A stretch of 64,000 nucleotides of DNA, taken from the NCBI GenBank assembly GCA_963678705.1, contig OY783204.1, forward strand, positions 15,200,759 to 15,264,758. Direction: 5' to 3'. Below, one piece after another: positions 1 through 11,040 of this stretch. Made by a program: the position numbers and the translations under genes. This DNA is from Panorpa germanica. Taxonomy: Eukaryota; Arthropoda; Insecta; Mecoptera; Panorpidae. Under the pieces are notes generated by a model that made no database searches, was not told the DNA's origin, and was given only the letters and a program-made list of their open reading frames with translations. Numbering within the stretch: the stretch's first letter is position 1; every line of letters begins with the position of its first letter.

Positions 1-702
1 TGACTGTTAACATTGTGTTGTTGTTTCGTGATTATTTTAATTTTTCCATCCAGCTATTGAGGTCGGTTTGGTATCCTATGTTGTTGTGTATGTTGATTTG
101 CGTGCTTCTGTTGGCATGCCTGTCTATTAAATTACAATCAATTACTATATAAAGTAGCATTCATATTATATACATTATTTTTTAATATTCCAATCGACTG
201 TAGTTAATAATTTGTTTTTGTTTCAGGTAAGCTACTTTCATTTCATTCTTTCGGTAGTGGCGAGTGATAAATGGATGTCTATGAATTATCTAGGAAGAAG
301 GTAAACCAGTGATAAATTAATATGTTATTGTATATATTTTATAACTATGTTCGTTTATAGCCATTTTTACAGTAGTCTTTTTTTGCAGTAAAATTGCAAA
401 AATCTTTTATATTTTATAAAAAAGTCTAATTCTATTATATATAGTCTACTTATTTGAGTTCGTGAACTTGTATTATATAAGCACTTTACTAAATTTTATA
501 CCGTGCATTTACAAATAACAGTTGCAAAGGTTAGTTCATAATATTGTTGTTTTATCAAATCAATTAAATTATTAGTGAACCTGCTTTATATAAAGTCTAT
601 GAAATTGTATTCTTTGTAAAAATTGCCTATTGAGAGATTTGACTATTTGTTATAATCTTTTAAATTAAATAAATTCAATGGTACCATCTAAGTGTTGACT
701 AA
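1..702. other. AT-rich sequence without a recognisable gene
   Basis: No open frame, RNA gene or repeat is recognised here. The only element singled out is a possible splice-site junction near 226, listed separately. The composition is the AT-rich background seen through the whole window. Confidence 0.5.
211..233 (+). promoter_or_regulatory. Candidate recursive splice site (zero-length exon)
   Basis: A T-rich tract is followed by TTTCAG and immediately by GTAAGC, so a 3' splice acceptor (AG at 225-226) directly abuts a 5' donor (GT at 227-228). This is the layout of ratchet points that remove long insect introns in steps. A possible branch-point sequence (TTAATAA) lies about 20 bases upstream. 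The absence of host exons in the window is compatible with a long intron. It may be chance, because there is no transcript evidence and the host gene is unknown. Confidence 0.3.
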
Positions 703-1265
703 GGCCCTCCGTACATGGCATGGCTGGCTGCAAACCTTAGCCCCGAATCTGCCCGAACCGAATTAGAATGGAACTGTGTTGTTAGTGAGAGAACGAAGGT
801 GTATACAAGTGAGAGAAAACACACAGCACGAACGAAACTAAACTGGTTTTGAGCACGGTCTCAGCGACTCTGTCTCTCGGTCGCAGGGCATGGTTGGTTA
901 CATGCTTTTGATGGTGACATCATAAGCAGAAATGTGCACAAATACTCACAATACAGACGGCCCAGGCCCTTTGCACACGAGTCGATTGATTGCAAACTAG
1001 TCAAGCCGTGTTTCGTGACTCTATAGAATTTTTAACAATAGTATAATAGGGAATTTTATTGTGTCGTATTTGTATGTATGTATGTATTTAAATATTTTTG
1101 AATAGTATTAACATAATAATATTAATATAATAATAGTATTGAGTAGTGTGTTCTCTCACTCGTATACACGTGCTTTCTCTCACTAACAACACAGTTCCAT
1201 TCTCATTCGGTTCGGGCAGATTCGGGGCTCGCGTTTGCAATCAGTCGACCCATGTGCGGACGGCT
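703..1265. mobile_element. Harbinger-like MITE, composite of two copies
   Basis: The left end GGCCCTCCGTACATGG and the reverse complement of the right end (AGCCGTCCGCACATGG) are inverted repeats. Similarity between the ends continues inward for more than 100 bases, including a shared CCCCGAATCTGCCCGAACCG. TAA flanks both ends (700-702 and 1266-1268), the 3-bp TWA duplication typical of PIF/Harbinger transposons. A second left end (GGCCCTTTGCACACGAGTCG) starts near 969 just after a short right-end-like GACGGCC, so two related copies appear to be joined. No transposase is present. The superfamily call rests on the duplication type and GGCC-starting ends. Confidence 0.65.
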
Positions 1266-1558
1266 TAAGTGAATTATTCAATCTTGTGAATCATTTTTCT
1301 CGTTTACGCGAAACACGCAAAAGGGTTTCAACGAATCCTTGAAGTGTGACAAGAAGAAGAGGAGTGATGCACAAGCTTTGTGACGTCACATCTAATCTAA
1401 TGTTTGATTTCCACATAAGAAAAAAAGTATGACTAAAAGAAAAAAAAATTTCAAAGGTGTGACAATGGGGAAGAGATGTGAAAAACATGAAACTTTGTGT
1501 AACGTAATTCATTCATACATATTTCCATATGTAAATAGTCTCTTTTTAGTAGTATTTT

Positions 1559-1736
1559 AGCAACTGGCTCTGTAAATAGACGGCGCCGATTCGTTATGCC
1601 TAATTGAGGCAAGTGAAATATTTATAAATTGTTTACAATTATTACGAAGCCTCATTGAATATGCGGTGGTGTGCGTATAAGGGTGTATGTGAGGCTGCCT
1701 AGAGCCGCGTTCGATGTTCGATTGGTGACATTATTG
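1559..1736 (+). pseudogene. 28S rRNA gene fragment
   Basis: The segment resembles an internal part of insect 28S rRNA, including GAGGCAAGTGAAAT, TATAAATTG, ATTACGAAGCCTCA and a decayed GGAGCCGCC...GATCTTGGTGGTAGTAGC stretch (here AGAGCCGCGTTCG...GATTGGTGACATTATTGC). About 178 bases are present with substitutions and small deletions, so it is not a functional rRNA gene. A second copy of the same 28S portion is at 50961-51126, with nearly the same limits. It may be a dispersed rDNA fragment or part of an rRNA-derived retroelement. Confidence 0.75.
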
Positions 1737-1765
1737 CGTTGAGGCATTCATGTTAGTCTGTTGTT

Positions 1766-3161
1766 ATCTAGTTTACCTATTGTCACTTTTATTATAGTAC
1801 TCCGACACCATATAATTAGCCTACATCGTTGTAAAAGGTTATCAGTAGATAGGGACTAGGAATGAAAATAGGACGAATATGTTTTATATGCTCTTGATCC
1901 ACATAAAGTGAACACTACTGCACTACTACACTACACTACTTTCCATATCACTTAAGCATGAGTTAGATTTATAATTGTTTTATAGCGCGGATGTTTCTAT
2001 TACTTAAATATGATAAATACCCATTATATGTTGCGCCATGTTATAAATATTAAAATAAACACCAAGGTCGGGATGCGTCCTCGGGTCTCTAACTTTGTAC
2101 GCTAGTGCTCTTCCTCGGTTGCTGATATTTCACCGTACATTCCCGAATGAACATGAACAATCAGGATATGCTTGAATGTGAGCCGCCGCAGTCTCAAATA
2201 TACTTATTAAATAGTATGATTTTCTTAATTAAATACAGTTAGTCATTATTATTTGTTGATTGTTTGTTTACCGTCCACGATGAAGTACAAACACACACAT
2301 ATTGAATGATAAATATATTATATTTGTAAATAAACCAGTAAAATATTATATTTATGTAAATGAACACAACTATTACTAATTACAAAAATATGTTAACGTT
2401 CGTTTTGATTATTAAAAGCAATAACCTTGAAGATTTCAAGCATATCGTTCGCTAAATAGAAAGTTCATTATTTCGTGTGCGTAATTAGGTAATATACTTG
2501 TTCCGTATCAAGTATTGTAATAATTGTGTTATTGTAATAATTACAACTATTAACATGGTTCGGATTGGTAAGTGATATACATATTAGTTAAATGTAACGA
2601 ACACTGACTTGTCTCACAATCCTTATGTTCGTTTATTTATTTAATACAATTTATTTATTTGTTTATTTCAACATCGATCCTCGACAAAAATTGAAAATAA
2701 TAGGCTCAAATGCATGGTTCGTCCTCAAATAAATCCAAAAAGTAGAATGGGCTCATTGCCATTATGTCGCTCCATTATTTGTAGTATATAATATTTAAAT
2801 ATAAATATAAAAGATAATGTAATATTATATTACTACTAGTATTAAATTAGGAAAAATGGGCAATAAAACCGAAATATTCGGACGCTTAATGTATGCCATT
2901 TACCGACACTACACTGAAAACATTCGTGTTGGTGTACGGATACCGAATGTTTGTCGTCTGTACACGAACTGTGTGTCCGCGCAAGTGTGTTTGTATACAA
3001 AAGCCGAACATTTGGACCTCTTCAAAATACTATCACAGCTCATTACTGTCAGTTACAGAAAAAGTAAATTAATCACTACATAATCTCTCAGCAGGTTAAA
3101 CGAAACACGTCGGTCCACTGATAATATTCTTTCTTATGAAATTTATTCTACAAATCCTTCC
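1766..3161. other. AT-rich spacer, no gene seen
   Basis: No supported feature. A 75-codon open frame at 2856-3083 has no recognisable domain and is not called. A short patch of mixed composition at 2060-2190 is also unassigned. Confidence 0.5.
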
Positions 3162-3836
3162 TCCTATATTATAATGCTCCAAGTGAAAGTTTATATGTTT
3201 ACGCGATTCGTATGGTAGCTCGAAAACGGCTTCGCGCATTATCTTGAAAATTGTCTATTTCGTAGACAAAAAAAAATTATAAGACTTTTCGCGTCCTCGG
3301 ATTTTTCTCTGAATTTCCTGAAAACCCATAATTTTGGAAAAACTAAATAATTTGTTTACTTTTTGCTCTATAACTTTTAATTCGTAAAAGATTTGCTAAC
3401 ATGCTTACATTTTTGTAAATTAGAAATAGAACAATTAGAAAAGGGGGAGTTGAGAAAATTAGTAGTCCCGCCAGGAAACTTTGGAGAATACTAAAATTTT
3501 AGATTACTTAATAATTAAATAAGTTATTAAAAAAAAATATTCAAAATTCAAACATTATATTTGGGGGCACGGTGGCGGTTTTTGCAGAGGGTAAAAATTG
3601 GGCTAGAAAGTTGAAATTTTATAAATGGGCTAACTTTGGAACCTAATTTACAAATCGAAAAAAAAAATCGTTAATTTTGCAAAAAAAAAAGTATTATTAT
3701 TGTATTATTGTTGAACGAGTTAAATATTTCAATTCGAAAATAGAATTTAAATTTGAAATGAAATTACGAATTATTTTGTTGGATTCAAATCATACATACT
3801 AAAAGGACTTCGCTTTGCGACGGGAGTAAACTTTAG
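3162..3836 (+). mobile_element. Non-autonomous Helitron, full length
   Basis: The element begins TCCTATATTATAATGCTCC and ends with a small hairpin region (CGCTTTGCG) followed about ten bases later by CTTTAG and then T. Related copies at 62622-63327 and 45728-45886 show the undamaged end: GTCGC/GCGAC hairpin, then CTAG and a flanking T. A TC start, CTRR end with a nearby hairpin, no terminal inverted repeats and insertion between A and T are Helitron hallmarks. The 675-bp body has no Rep/helicase coding and would have depended on an autonomous relative. The terminal tetranucleotide is mutated here, so this copy is older than the 62.6-kb one. Confidence 0.8.
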
Positions 3837-5009
3837 TTTAGTTTAAATTTCAATGAAAAGCATTTCAATTGTAGCATTGTAAAGTATGCGACTTCTTTGA
3901 AGACTTAAAAGAAAATTATTTTTTAATTCTGTTTATTTTACAGCACACCCTCTTTTTAGCTAGATACACTTATTCCATTGGTATTATACGGCATTGGTGT
4001 TCTGGTTTTCTAAACACTACAAAAATTTTGATTTGTCAAACTCCTCAAGTAATTAGTTTTTAGCAATCATTTATTCATTTAATGGCATTTCTCGCTTCAT
4101 GTTTGGAAACCAAAAAGAGGCACATGTTTGGGATCCAAAGTGTGCAGAATAAGCCGGATGTAGATGTAATTGAAAATGTAATTAAACTAATTTTACAGTT
4201 GCGGTATATTATATATCTTTTTCCTTTAAGCGGCCCGGCGATTCCAAAAGTTTGTGGATCCCTGGTATATAACTATTTTTCGCCTGAATAGATTGTTAAT
4301 ATTTAATAAATATAATATCAGATATTAAGTTTCACATAATTTGTTGTTTCATTATTTTTATTTTGTAAAATGTTAATAAACGTACACATATTCAAAAGTA
4401 CACAAAAACGTACTGACATGGCGTGTCAGAGTAGATTGGAATCAGATGAGATGGCATAGGTCACGGAAAACCTTTCAACATGTTGAATTAATCAAATTAT
4501 CAGAATCGGTTTGTTATTATTTATTTTTAATAAAAGTTTAATTAGATTTTATAGATGTTTATTTAGATTTTTTACGTCAGCTGCAGAGTGAAATTGTAAT
4601 AAACGATTTTAACTTTATGTGTTACTCGAGACAGCTGTTAGTAATATTTGACATATTCGTTGTATGCTATCTCTTTTATACAAATCAAAAATCGAAATTA
4701 TTACGTATAAAGTTTATGTGGTAAAAAACGTTACACAAATTTCTTTGTTTCTCAACTATACCCTCCCTCTTTTAACTTATTATTGACCCTCTTGTTATGA
4801 CTCATTTAGGTATGAATAATTTTCGGTCTTACTTTTTTTGGATGTTGATTTTTAGATGAAATGTGATGTCACAAAATTTAGAACTCTCCAAATGAGTGAA
4901 ACATATTGTGAACCCCTCTTCTTTTCTGTGTGATTTAATTTCTGGATGAGTCCCACTATTGTGACTAATTAAAATAAATGTGACGGCAAATGTGACACAT
5001 AAAATGTCA
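3837..5009. other. AT-rich spacer, no gene seen
   Basis: Nothing is supported here. A 69-codon open frame at 4082-4291 has no recognised domain and no signs of selection that can be judged by eye. Confidence 0.5.
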
Positions 5010-5265
5010 GGCATAGTGAGAGTGCAATGAAGTTTACTGCAGATTGCTGTGTCTTCGGGTTTGATCTCCGCCTCAGCTCTATATTTTCTGGATTGATTGA
5101 TTATAAGTTTCATTATGTAATCATATTGTATATCATATAAGTTAGAGGTGTGGTGCATATGTATGAGGTTCCGACACCACAAAAACTGCCTACATAGTAG
5201 ACTCAGTCTCATATCGGAATAACGTTGACGCATCGGATATAGGCCTACGTTAAATAAATTAAATT
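5010..5265 (+). mobile_element. tRNA-headed SINE, degenerate
   Basis: The copy carries a pol III B-box-like GGGTTTGATCTCC near 5056 after a degenerate A-box region (AGTGAGAGTGC). It ends in the family's 3' signature (ATCGGATATAGGCCTACG followed by TTAAATAAATTAAAT). The same layout recurs at 18893, 32143 and 33388. The middle is longer than in those copies and holds extra sequence around 5140-5190. No coding is expected; mobility would have used a LINE reverse transcriptase. Confidence 0.6.
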
Positions 5266-6547
5266 TAAAATAAATAATAATAATAATTGTATATTTTAAG
5301 TCCTAATAACCAACTTTATATACTACAATTTGATAGAAAAACTATATTGCACATATATTACCACCTGATTTTAAACTATATAAAATTATATTTAACTCAT
5401 TGTTAGTAACGAAAATGTTTAAATTATTTAAAATATTATTTTTGCAGTTAAAAAAATTATAATATCTGACATTTCTCGAGAGACAGGCCCAATGAAAAGT
5501 TAGTGTCCCTTATTGACTGCAGAGAGGACGACTTCGTTCACAATAATCTATCTATGTATAGTTCATTTTAGCAGAGAGGTAGACGTGGAATGTTAATAAG
5601 AAAACAAATTAAATATTTGTGACTGAACTGTGAAACAAAAAAACAAGGAAATTCATTTTTCCGTACGCTCGCTAAACGTTGAAAGACTACCTTTTAAGAA
5701 AATTACATTTTATCGTGCTATATTTATAATTAAAGATTCATGTAATATATACACACACGAACACAAGTCCCTATGGATATGTAGTGATGTGATTTACTAC
5801 GAATAGTTAAGTATTTCACCAGAGTTTACAAAAGTTTCAAGGTATTCCTCTACGGAATTAAGTCTCCACTGCGAATGTACCATATATTTATGAATGCATC
5901 ATATGCTTTATGTTATACATTGTATTGGTCTCGATAAAAGCAATATCTAAATAAACCAGTACTCCGTAAGTGCAATTAAGGAATTTACAACAAAAATTCA
6001 TTTTATGAATTAATAATAAACTTTTTTGGAAACTCTGCCCATGATAAAATAAATCTTAACCACAAATATTGTTTTACAAAAAACGCCCGGTTGTTAAATC
6101 CAATTATTAATTCATCTTCACCTAAAACTAATTAGTTCTAATTATTCTTCATATTCTTAAACCAATTGTTAAATTTATGCAATAATAATTATGACTAACA
6201 ATAGTATGATAATTGTATGTTTATATGATCGTTACTTTACTAATTTTTGCAATGAGTTATCTCAATGACGTCGCAGACATTGAGTTATCCGAATCGGGTC
6301 CTCATTGTGTCCTAGTAAGGTAAAACTGACATTATTCTATTGATTTTTACGTTGGGTTATTCCAGTTGGGATAGGCGATTGAGGTAGGCTCACTGGGCAT
6401 GCCACATTGGATCTAATTGACTTCAGACATTGTTAAGAGCAATTGCAGTGAAACTTCTAGTCGTGATATATGTGAAATAATCATAAATATTGCGATGGAT
6501 TCATAAACTTCTCTTCGTTAGATGTTAATTTTCAACCATTATCGCTA
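5266..6547. other. AT-rich spacer, no gene seen
   Basis: No gene, RNA or repeat structure is recognised between the SINE and the pogo-like element. Confidence 0.5.
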
Positions 6548-7756
6548 AGGTAGGTCACCCAAATACCACCCGAGCCCTAATAACACCCACCTGATGCTAA
6601 CTAGATACACATAAAAGCTAGAAACCGCTGAACACGGTAAATAGGAGAACTCAGGATGCGTATGTTTTGTCACATTTGCTGCTGTTTCCGGCTATGCGTT
6701 AGTTTAAATCAGATGCAATATAAGAAGTTGAACTAACGCGTTGAGATTTTATTATTAGGTAATAAGTTCAAGGGTAAGTTATTTGCAAAGTTGTGCATAA
6801 ACTCTTTATTAAATAGCTTCAAAATAAGTAAATATTTTAAAATAGTATATTTTATAACTTATTAAAAAAATCCATTGTATTTAGGGTAAATTATTTAGCA
6901 CAAATGTGTGAACATATAGTGGAATAGCGCCTAATAACGCCCATATTACGTGAAGTGGGCTTGATTAAAATCACGTAAAATATTGTGTGAATTTATATTT
7001 CCCTTGTTAAAGATACCTAATTATAGTTGCAGCCTTGAAGAGTGTGAAACGCGGTAAACTTTCTCAGAGAGAGGCTGCAGCAACATACAATATACCAACG
7101 AGAACTTTACGAGATCATATAAAAATGGGGTCCGCCGCGTACCGTGAATAAACGTTTGGGTCGCAAATCTATCCTTTCCCCAGAATTAGAAAAAGATTTT
7201 GTCTCGTATTTTGCGATATACTGATATAGGCCTGCCATTAGCTCCTAATATTGTTTGGTTCCAAGCATATACATTTTGCTATGCCAAACATACCTGCACC
7301 AGTTTAATAGTAAAAACAAAATGGCTGACCGAAAGTAGCTAAAATTATTTTTGAAAAGGTCAAGGCTTAAATTCTGAATCCAGCAAGAGCCCAAAAATTA
7401 TCATGAACTGTATGTGAGTATGGCTAAGAAAGATATGTATTTCAATTGTCCTAGAAGCTACAACTGATTATATTTAATGGAAATGTTTATTGCTTCGATT
7501 TCTTTTGGCAAATGCTTTCATTTAATGTTATTTCTTTGATTATTTTAGTCCAATAGCTCAATGGTGCCTAATAACGCCCATTGACATAATTTCTTTTTTT
7601 TTTGTCATAAATTGGTAAATTTAGCAATTTTGTTAATCCAAACTCGATTCTGTAATAGAAATATATATGCTTTATTAAAAATATTATTATTATTATTATA
7701 GTAACCTTTGTTGAAATATTAAATGAAAAGGTGGGCGTTATTTGGTTAACTTACCT
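6548..7756 (+). mobile_element. Pogo-like DNA transposon with decayed transposase start
   Basis: Terminal inverted repeats AGGTAGGTCACCCAAATA and its partner at the right end (AGGTAAGTTAACCAAATA when reversed) are bounded by TA on both sides (6546-6547, 7757-7758), the Tc1/mariner/pogo target duplication. Near 7030-7190 the + strand encodes a helix-turn-helix of the psq/CENP-B kind: KRGKLSQREAAATYNIPTRT followed by LRDHIKMGS, and, after a frame change, a KRLGRKSILSPELEKDF segment. That order is known from pogo/Tigger-type transposases. The rest of the transposase, with its DDE catalytic core, is not seen, so the 1.2-kb copy is a deleted, inactive derivative. A shorter relative lies at 26259-26914 in inverted orientation. 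Confidence 0.8.
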
Positions 7757-8621
7757 TATTTAAACTACTTATTTTGAGAGTCAGTTTATTATCTTTACAA
7801 TGTACTTGATTTAAATTTCCCAGAAAGGAAGATAGACGGGAAAACAGCATTTTTCACACGATTGTTCTTTAGATTTAGAAGGTATGTAGTTACATATGTA
7901 GACGAGTATAACTGTACTTCTACTAATGCTGTCTTGAGGTAAGCACATTTCTGATCTTTAAATGTGTGACATCCTACCAGAAGAGGGTAGGGGTTATATA
8001 AAAATTATCAACGAGTACTACCTCAGAGGTTTAGAGTAGTATTGGAGAATGATAAAGATCTGATGTCCAATCCCCAGCCAAGACAGCCGATTTTTTACAC
8101 AATATACACTTTGGCTAATATTGCAACATATATAAATTCATGTCATAATTCAGTAATTCATGTCAGTAATTCTTTCAAATATATACATACATGTATTATA
8201 CGTGTATATTATATTATGTTGAAATATGAATCAATGTTAATCTTCTCGAAATCTGGCATTACCCCGTTCGTTACCTTCTACCCAACTATTTTCTTTGCAA
8301 GACGCCGTACCGTACATACTTTGCTTGACAATACCCCTACGTACTCATATGTGACTGTGAAATGTTAAGAATCCGATGAATGTGTCGCTGCTATGTGCAG
8401 TTAACGTTTATAAACAGTGTTTGTACGTTGTTCTCCAACAATTCCTGTCCTCCCCCTACACTTTACCAACCCTTAAGTATGACAGGTATAGAAAATCACG
8501 TCTGTCTGCTGAATCTGTACGTAAAGTGTATTCTACGAACAATAATGAGATTTCTGCTTTTACTTCCCTATTTTAGCGTTCTTCTCCATATATATGTATA
8601 CACACTCTACACACATGTATT

Positions 8622-8624
<3 letters not shown>
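7757..8624. other. AT-rich spacer, no gene seen
   Basis: Open frames at 8042-8368 and 8376-8766 have no recognisable domain, overlap each other and run into a (TA)n tract, so they are not called. Confidence 0.5.

Positions 8625-8668
<44 letters not shown>
8625..8668. repeat. (TA)n microsatellite
   Basis: A 44-base uninterrupted TA run. It is followed at once by GGGTGTCCCAATATTCAACG, which resembles the ends of TA-targeting insect MITEs, but no matching second end was found. Confidence 0.9.
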
Positions 8669-8672
<4 letters not shown>

Positions 8673-8811
8673 GTCCCAATATTCAACGATAAGCGGGCAC
8701 CAGAGGGTGGTCCTGCTCATGACTATACGAGAAAAAAAGAAAAAAGAATTTATCTCATTTTGTTGAAATAACCATAATTTTGTTGAAATAATATCCACTA
8801 ATAATTCAATT

Positions 8812-9110
8812 ATTGTGTCGTATTGTGAGGCATTTGTATGTATGTATGTATTTAAATACTTTTGAAAAGTATTTGTGCACATCTCTGTTCATGATGTTCA
8901 CCATCAAAATCATGCAACATAATTGCCTGCGACCTAGAAACACAGTCGCTCAAAACCAATTTCAAATCAGTTTACTTTCATTCGTGGCGTGTGCGTTTTC
9001 TCCCTCGTATACACGTGCGTTCTCTCAATAACAACACAGTTGCATTCTTATTTCGTTCGGGCAGATTCGGGGCTCGCGTTTGCCATCAATCGACCCATGT
9101 GCGCAAGGCC
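8812..9110. mobile_element. Right half of a Harbinger-like MITE
   Basis: The sequence shares a long stretch with the element at 703-1265: TTGTGTCGTATT, a TGTATG run, the motif GTATACACGTGC, and GGGCAGATTCGGGGCTCGCG near the end. It finishes GCAAGGCC followed by TTA at 9111-9113, consistent with the family's 3-bp TWA target. No left terminal repeat is found upstream, where the (TA)n-linked sequence lies, so it is half an element. Confidence 0.6.
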
Positions 9111-10902
9111 TTATTGTAATTATACCATGAAAACACACCACGCAATCCGTAACTGTTAATGTCCATTTTGAAATGTCTTAATGAATGATAGAGTTTAAGT
9201 TGTTTTTTATTAAAATTAATTGTATACTTATTATGCTCGTATACTGTAAAAATGTTTCTGCAGTTAAATCTCTTCATAAAACCACAACGATGCCTTTATA
9301 TGACGTTGATGAATTCACGACTTAATTTGTTAAATTGTTCATTTATTAAGTGCCAGACATTATCATGGCAATTACTATCATTTAAGTAGATCTGTTTCAT
9401 TTATAAATATAACAATATAATCCAGAAAGCTTTTAAGCTTCGTCATTGTGTTGTGACTATCGTTAAATATGTAGTTACGTATATAGTCGTAGCAACTACG
9501 TTAAAAGCTTTAACAAAGAAGCAGATAAAACCTAAAAACTAACTGACCAGACCTGGAACTTTGTGAGAATATCAAAGAGAAAGTTTTTATTGGTTAAAAT
9601 AGATTTATATAGTAATAAAGACAAAATGATAAATTGTTTTTGGTAAAAGTTAGGAAAATGTATTTCTTCCAATATTGCTTTAAAAGATGTGAAGCCTTAT
9701 TCGGTGATATCACGTTGAAAATAATAACGATGGTGTTATATTAATACGCAGAAAAATATATTTCTTCTTATTTGTATGTGTTATGAGGTTCATACAGTTA
9801 AAATATAATATAAAGTAATGTCCAGTATTGCTTAGGTCGAAGCAAACATGTGTGACGCATTTTTATATAGTTTTAAATTAAATATTCTCGATTAATTTCT
9901 TACTCGACGTCCCTTATAGAAAACTACATAGGTCGTAGATGTTGTTCGCGGCGTCGTTATAAAAAACCGATGGTGATCCATATTTAACTTGAAATTTGAG
10001 TTGTAGAATCCATTGGGAACAGAGTGTGATTAGCAGTTTTCTAAAAGTCTTAATTGAGCTATAAGCTTTACAAAAGCCCATCTTTGATTATTTGAGTGCT
10101 TTCATTCCGAAAAGAAAGGGAATGCATTAGAGCGAGAGAGTTATATAGTATGTGATCGGTCATATAAGAGACAAGACGTTTACAAGTTACAGTCGTTTAA
10201 CAAAATATAACACCAACTTACAAAATAGAAGGGAAACCTTAAATAATTATAAAATATAAAAGTAAATATTACTACATATTAAAAACTAAAGATTCTTAGC
10301 CAGAACTAGCCAATTATTACCCAGTTTTAATATAATTATACAGGAAGCTCTTAAAAGCTGTCTAATAAAGCTATATGTGTAGACACATGTAGAGAAATTA
10401 GTTTTACAGCTTTGAAGTTATAAATAAAATAAATAACACAAAGATAAATTAAATTTTTAAATGAACTTGATGTTTTTTACCGACTCTGCAGTACATAGAC
10501 ACTGTCTGCGTCAGTATTTTAAAAAGTGGCTGAGATATATGATGACAGATCTGTCATACAGATGAAATTCTGCACAAAAGAATTTTAAACAACTAAAAAG
10601 AAAAATATAAAAAGCAGCCATTATTTATAATTGCACTAAATAATTGAATCAACATATAAATTGGCCATTAAAGTCTAAAACACACGGGAAACACTGACTT
10701 CAGCTTGACAGCGAGAAACCGAAAGAATTTTTATCCTGTTATGGCAGAGAAATAAAACGAAATATTAAAATAGAATGTAAGTGTCTACCAGTGGCGCTAC
10801 ATCAAAAAAGTGGGCCTTATGCAAAGGGTGTAACGTTATATTTTATATTTAAATAAAAGTTTATATGGGAACCTCAAAATACAATAAATTATATGTTAAA
10901 AC
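9111..10902. other. AT-rich spacer, no gene seen
   Basis: No supported gene or repeat. CAGTGGCGCTACAT at 10793 resembles a hAT terminal repeat but has no partner. Confidence 0.5.
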
Positions 10903-11040
10903 TGTTGTCTTGATATAAGCTCCCGGCGTAGTCCACGTATATGAACCCACAACACTTTAAAAGCTACGAACATAGTAGGTCCTTAGTGATAGGACTCCGC
11001 ATCGGAAATAGGCCGACGTTAAATAAAGTAAGTAAAAATA
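10903..11040 (+). mobile_element. SINE 3' portion
   Basis: The block GAACATAGTAGGTCCTTAGTG, ATAGGACTCCGCATCGGAAA and TAGGCCGACGTTAAATAAAG matches the 3' body of the tRNA-headed SINE family in this window. The tRNA-like head is too degenerate to delimit, so the copy is truncated or old. Confidence 0.5.

Noticed and set aside
2856-3083. 75-codon plus-strand frame
   Set aside because: No domain recognised and length within chance expectation.
8669-8760. MITE starting GGGTGTCCCAATATTC after the (TA)n tract
   Set aside because: No inverted second end was located, so no element could be delimited.
8380-8882. Open frames on both strands running through the (TA)n tract
   Set aside because: They consist largely of alternating Tyr-Ile codons from the microsatellite and have no domain.
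10793-10830. CAGTGGCG-type hAT terminal repeat (also at 15788 and 30246)
   Set aside because: No inverted partner or 8-bp duplication could be found for any of the three, so no element was delimited.
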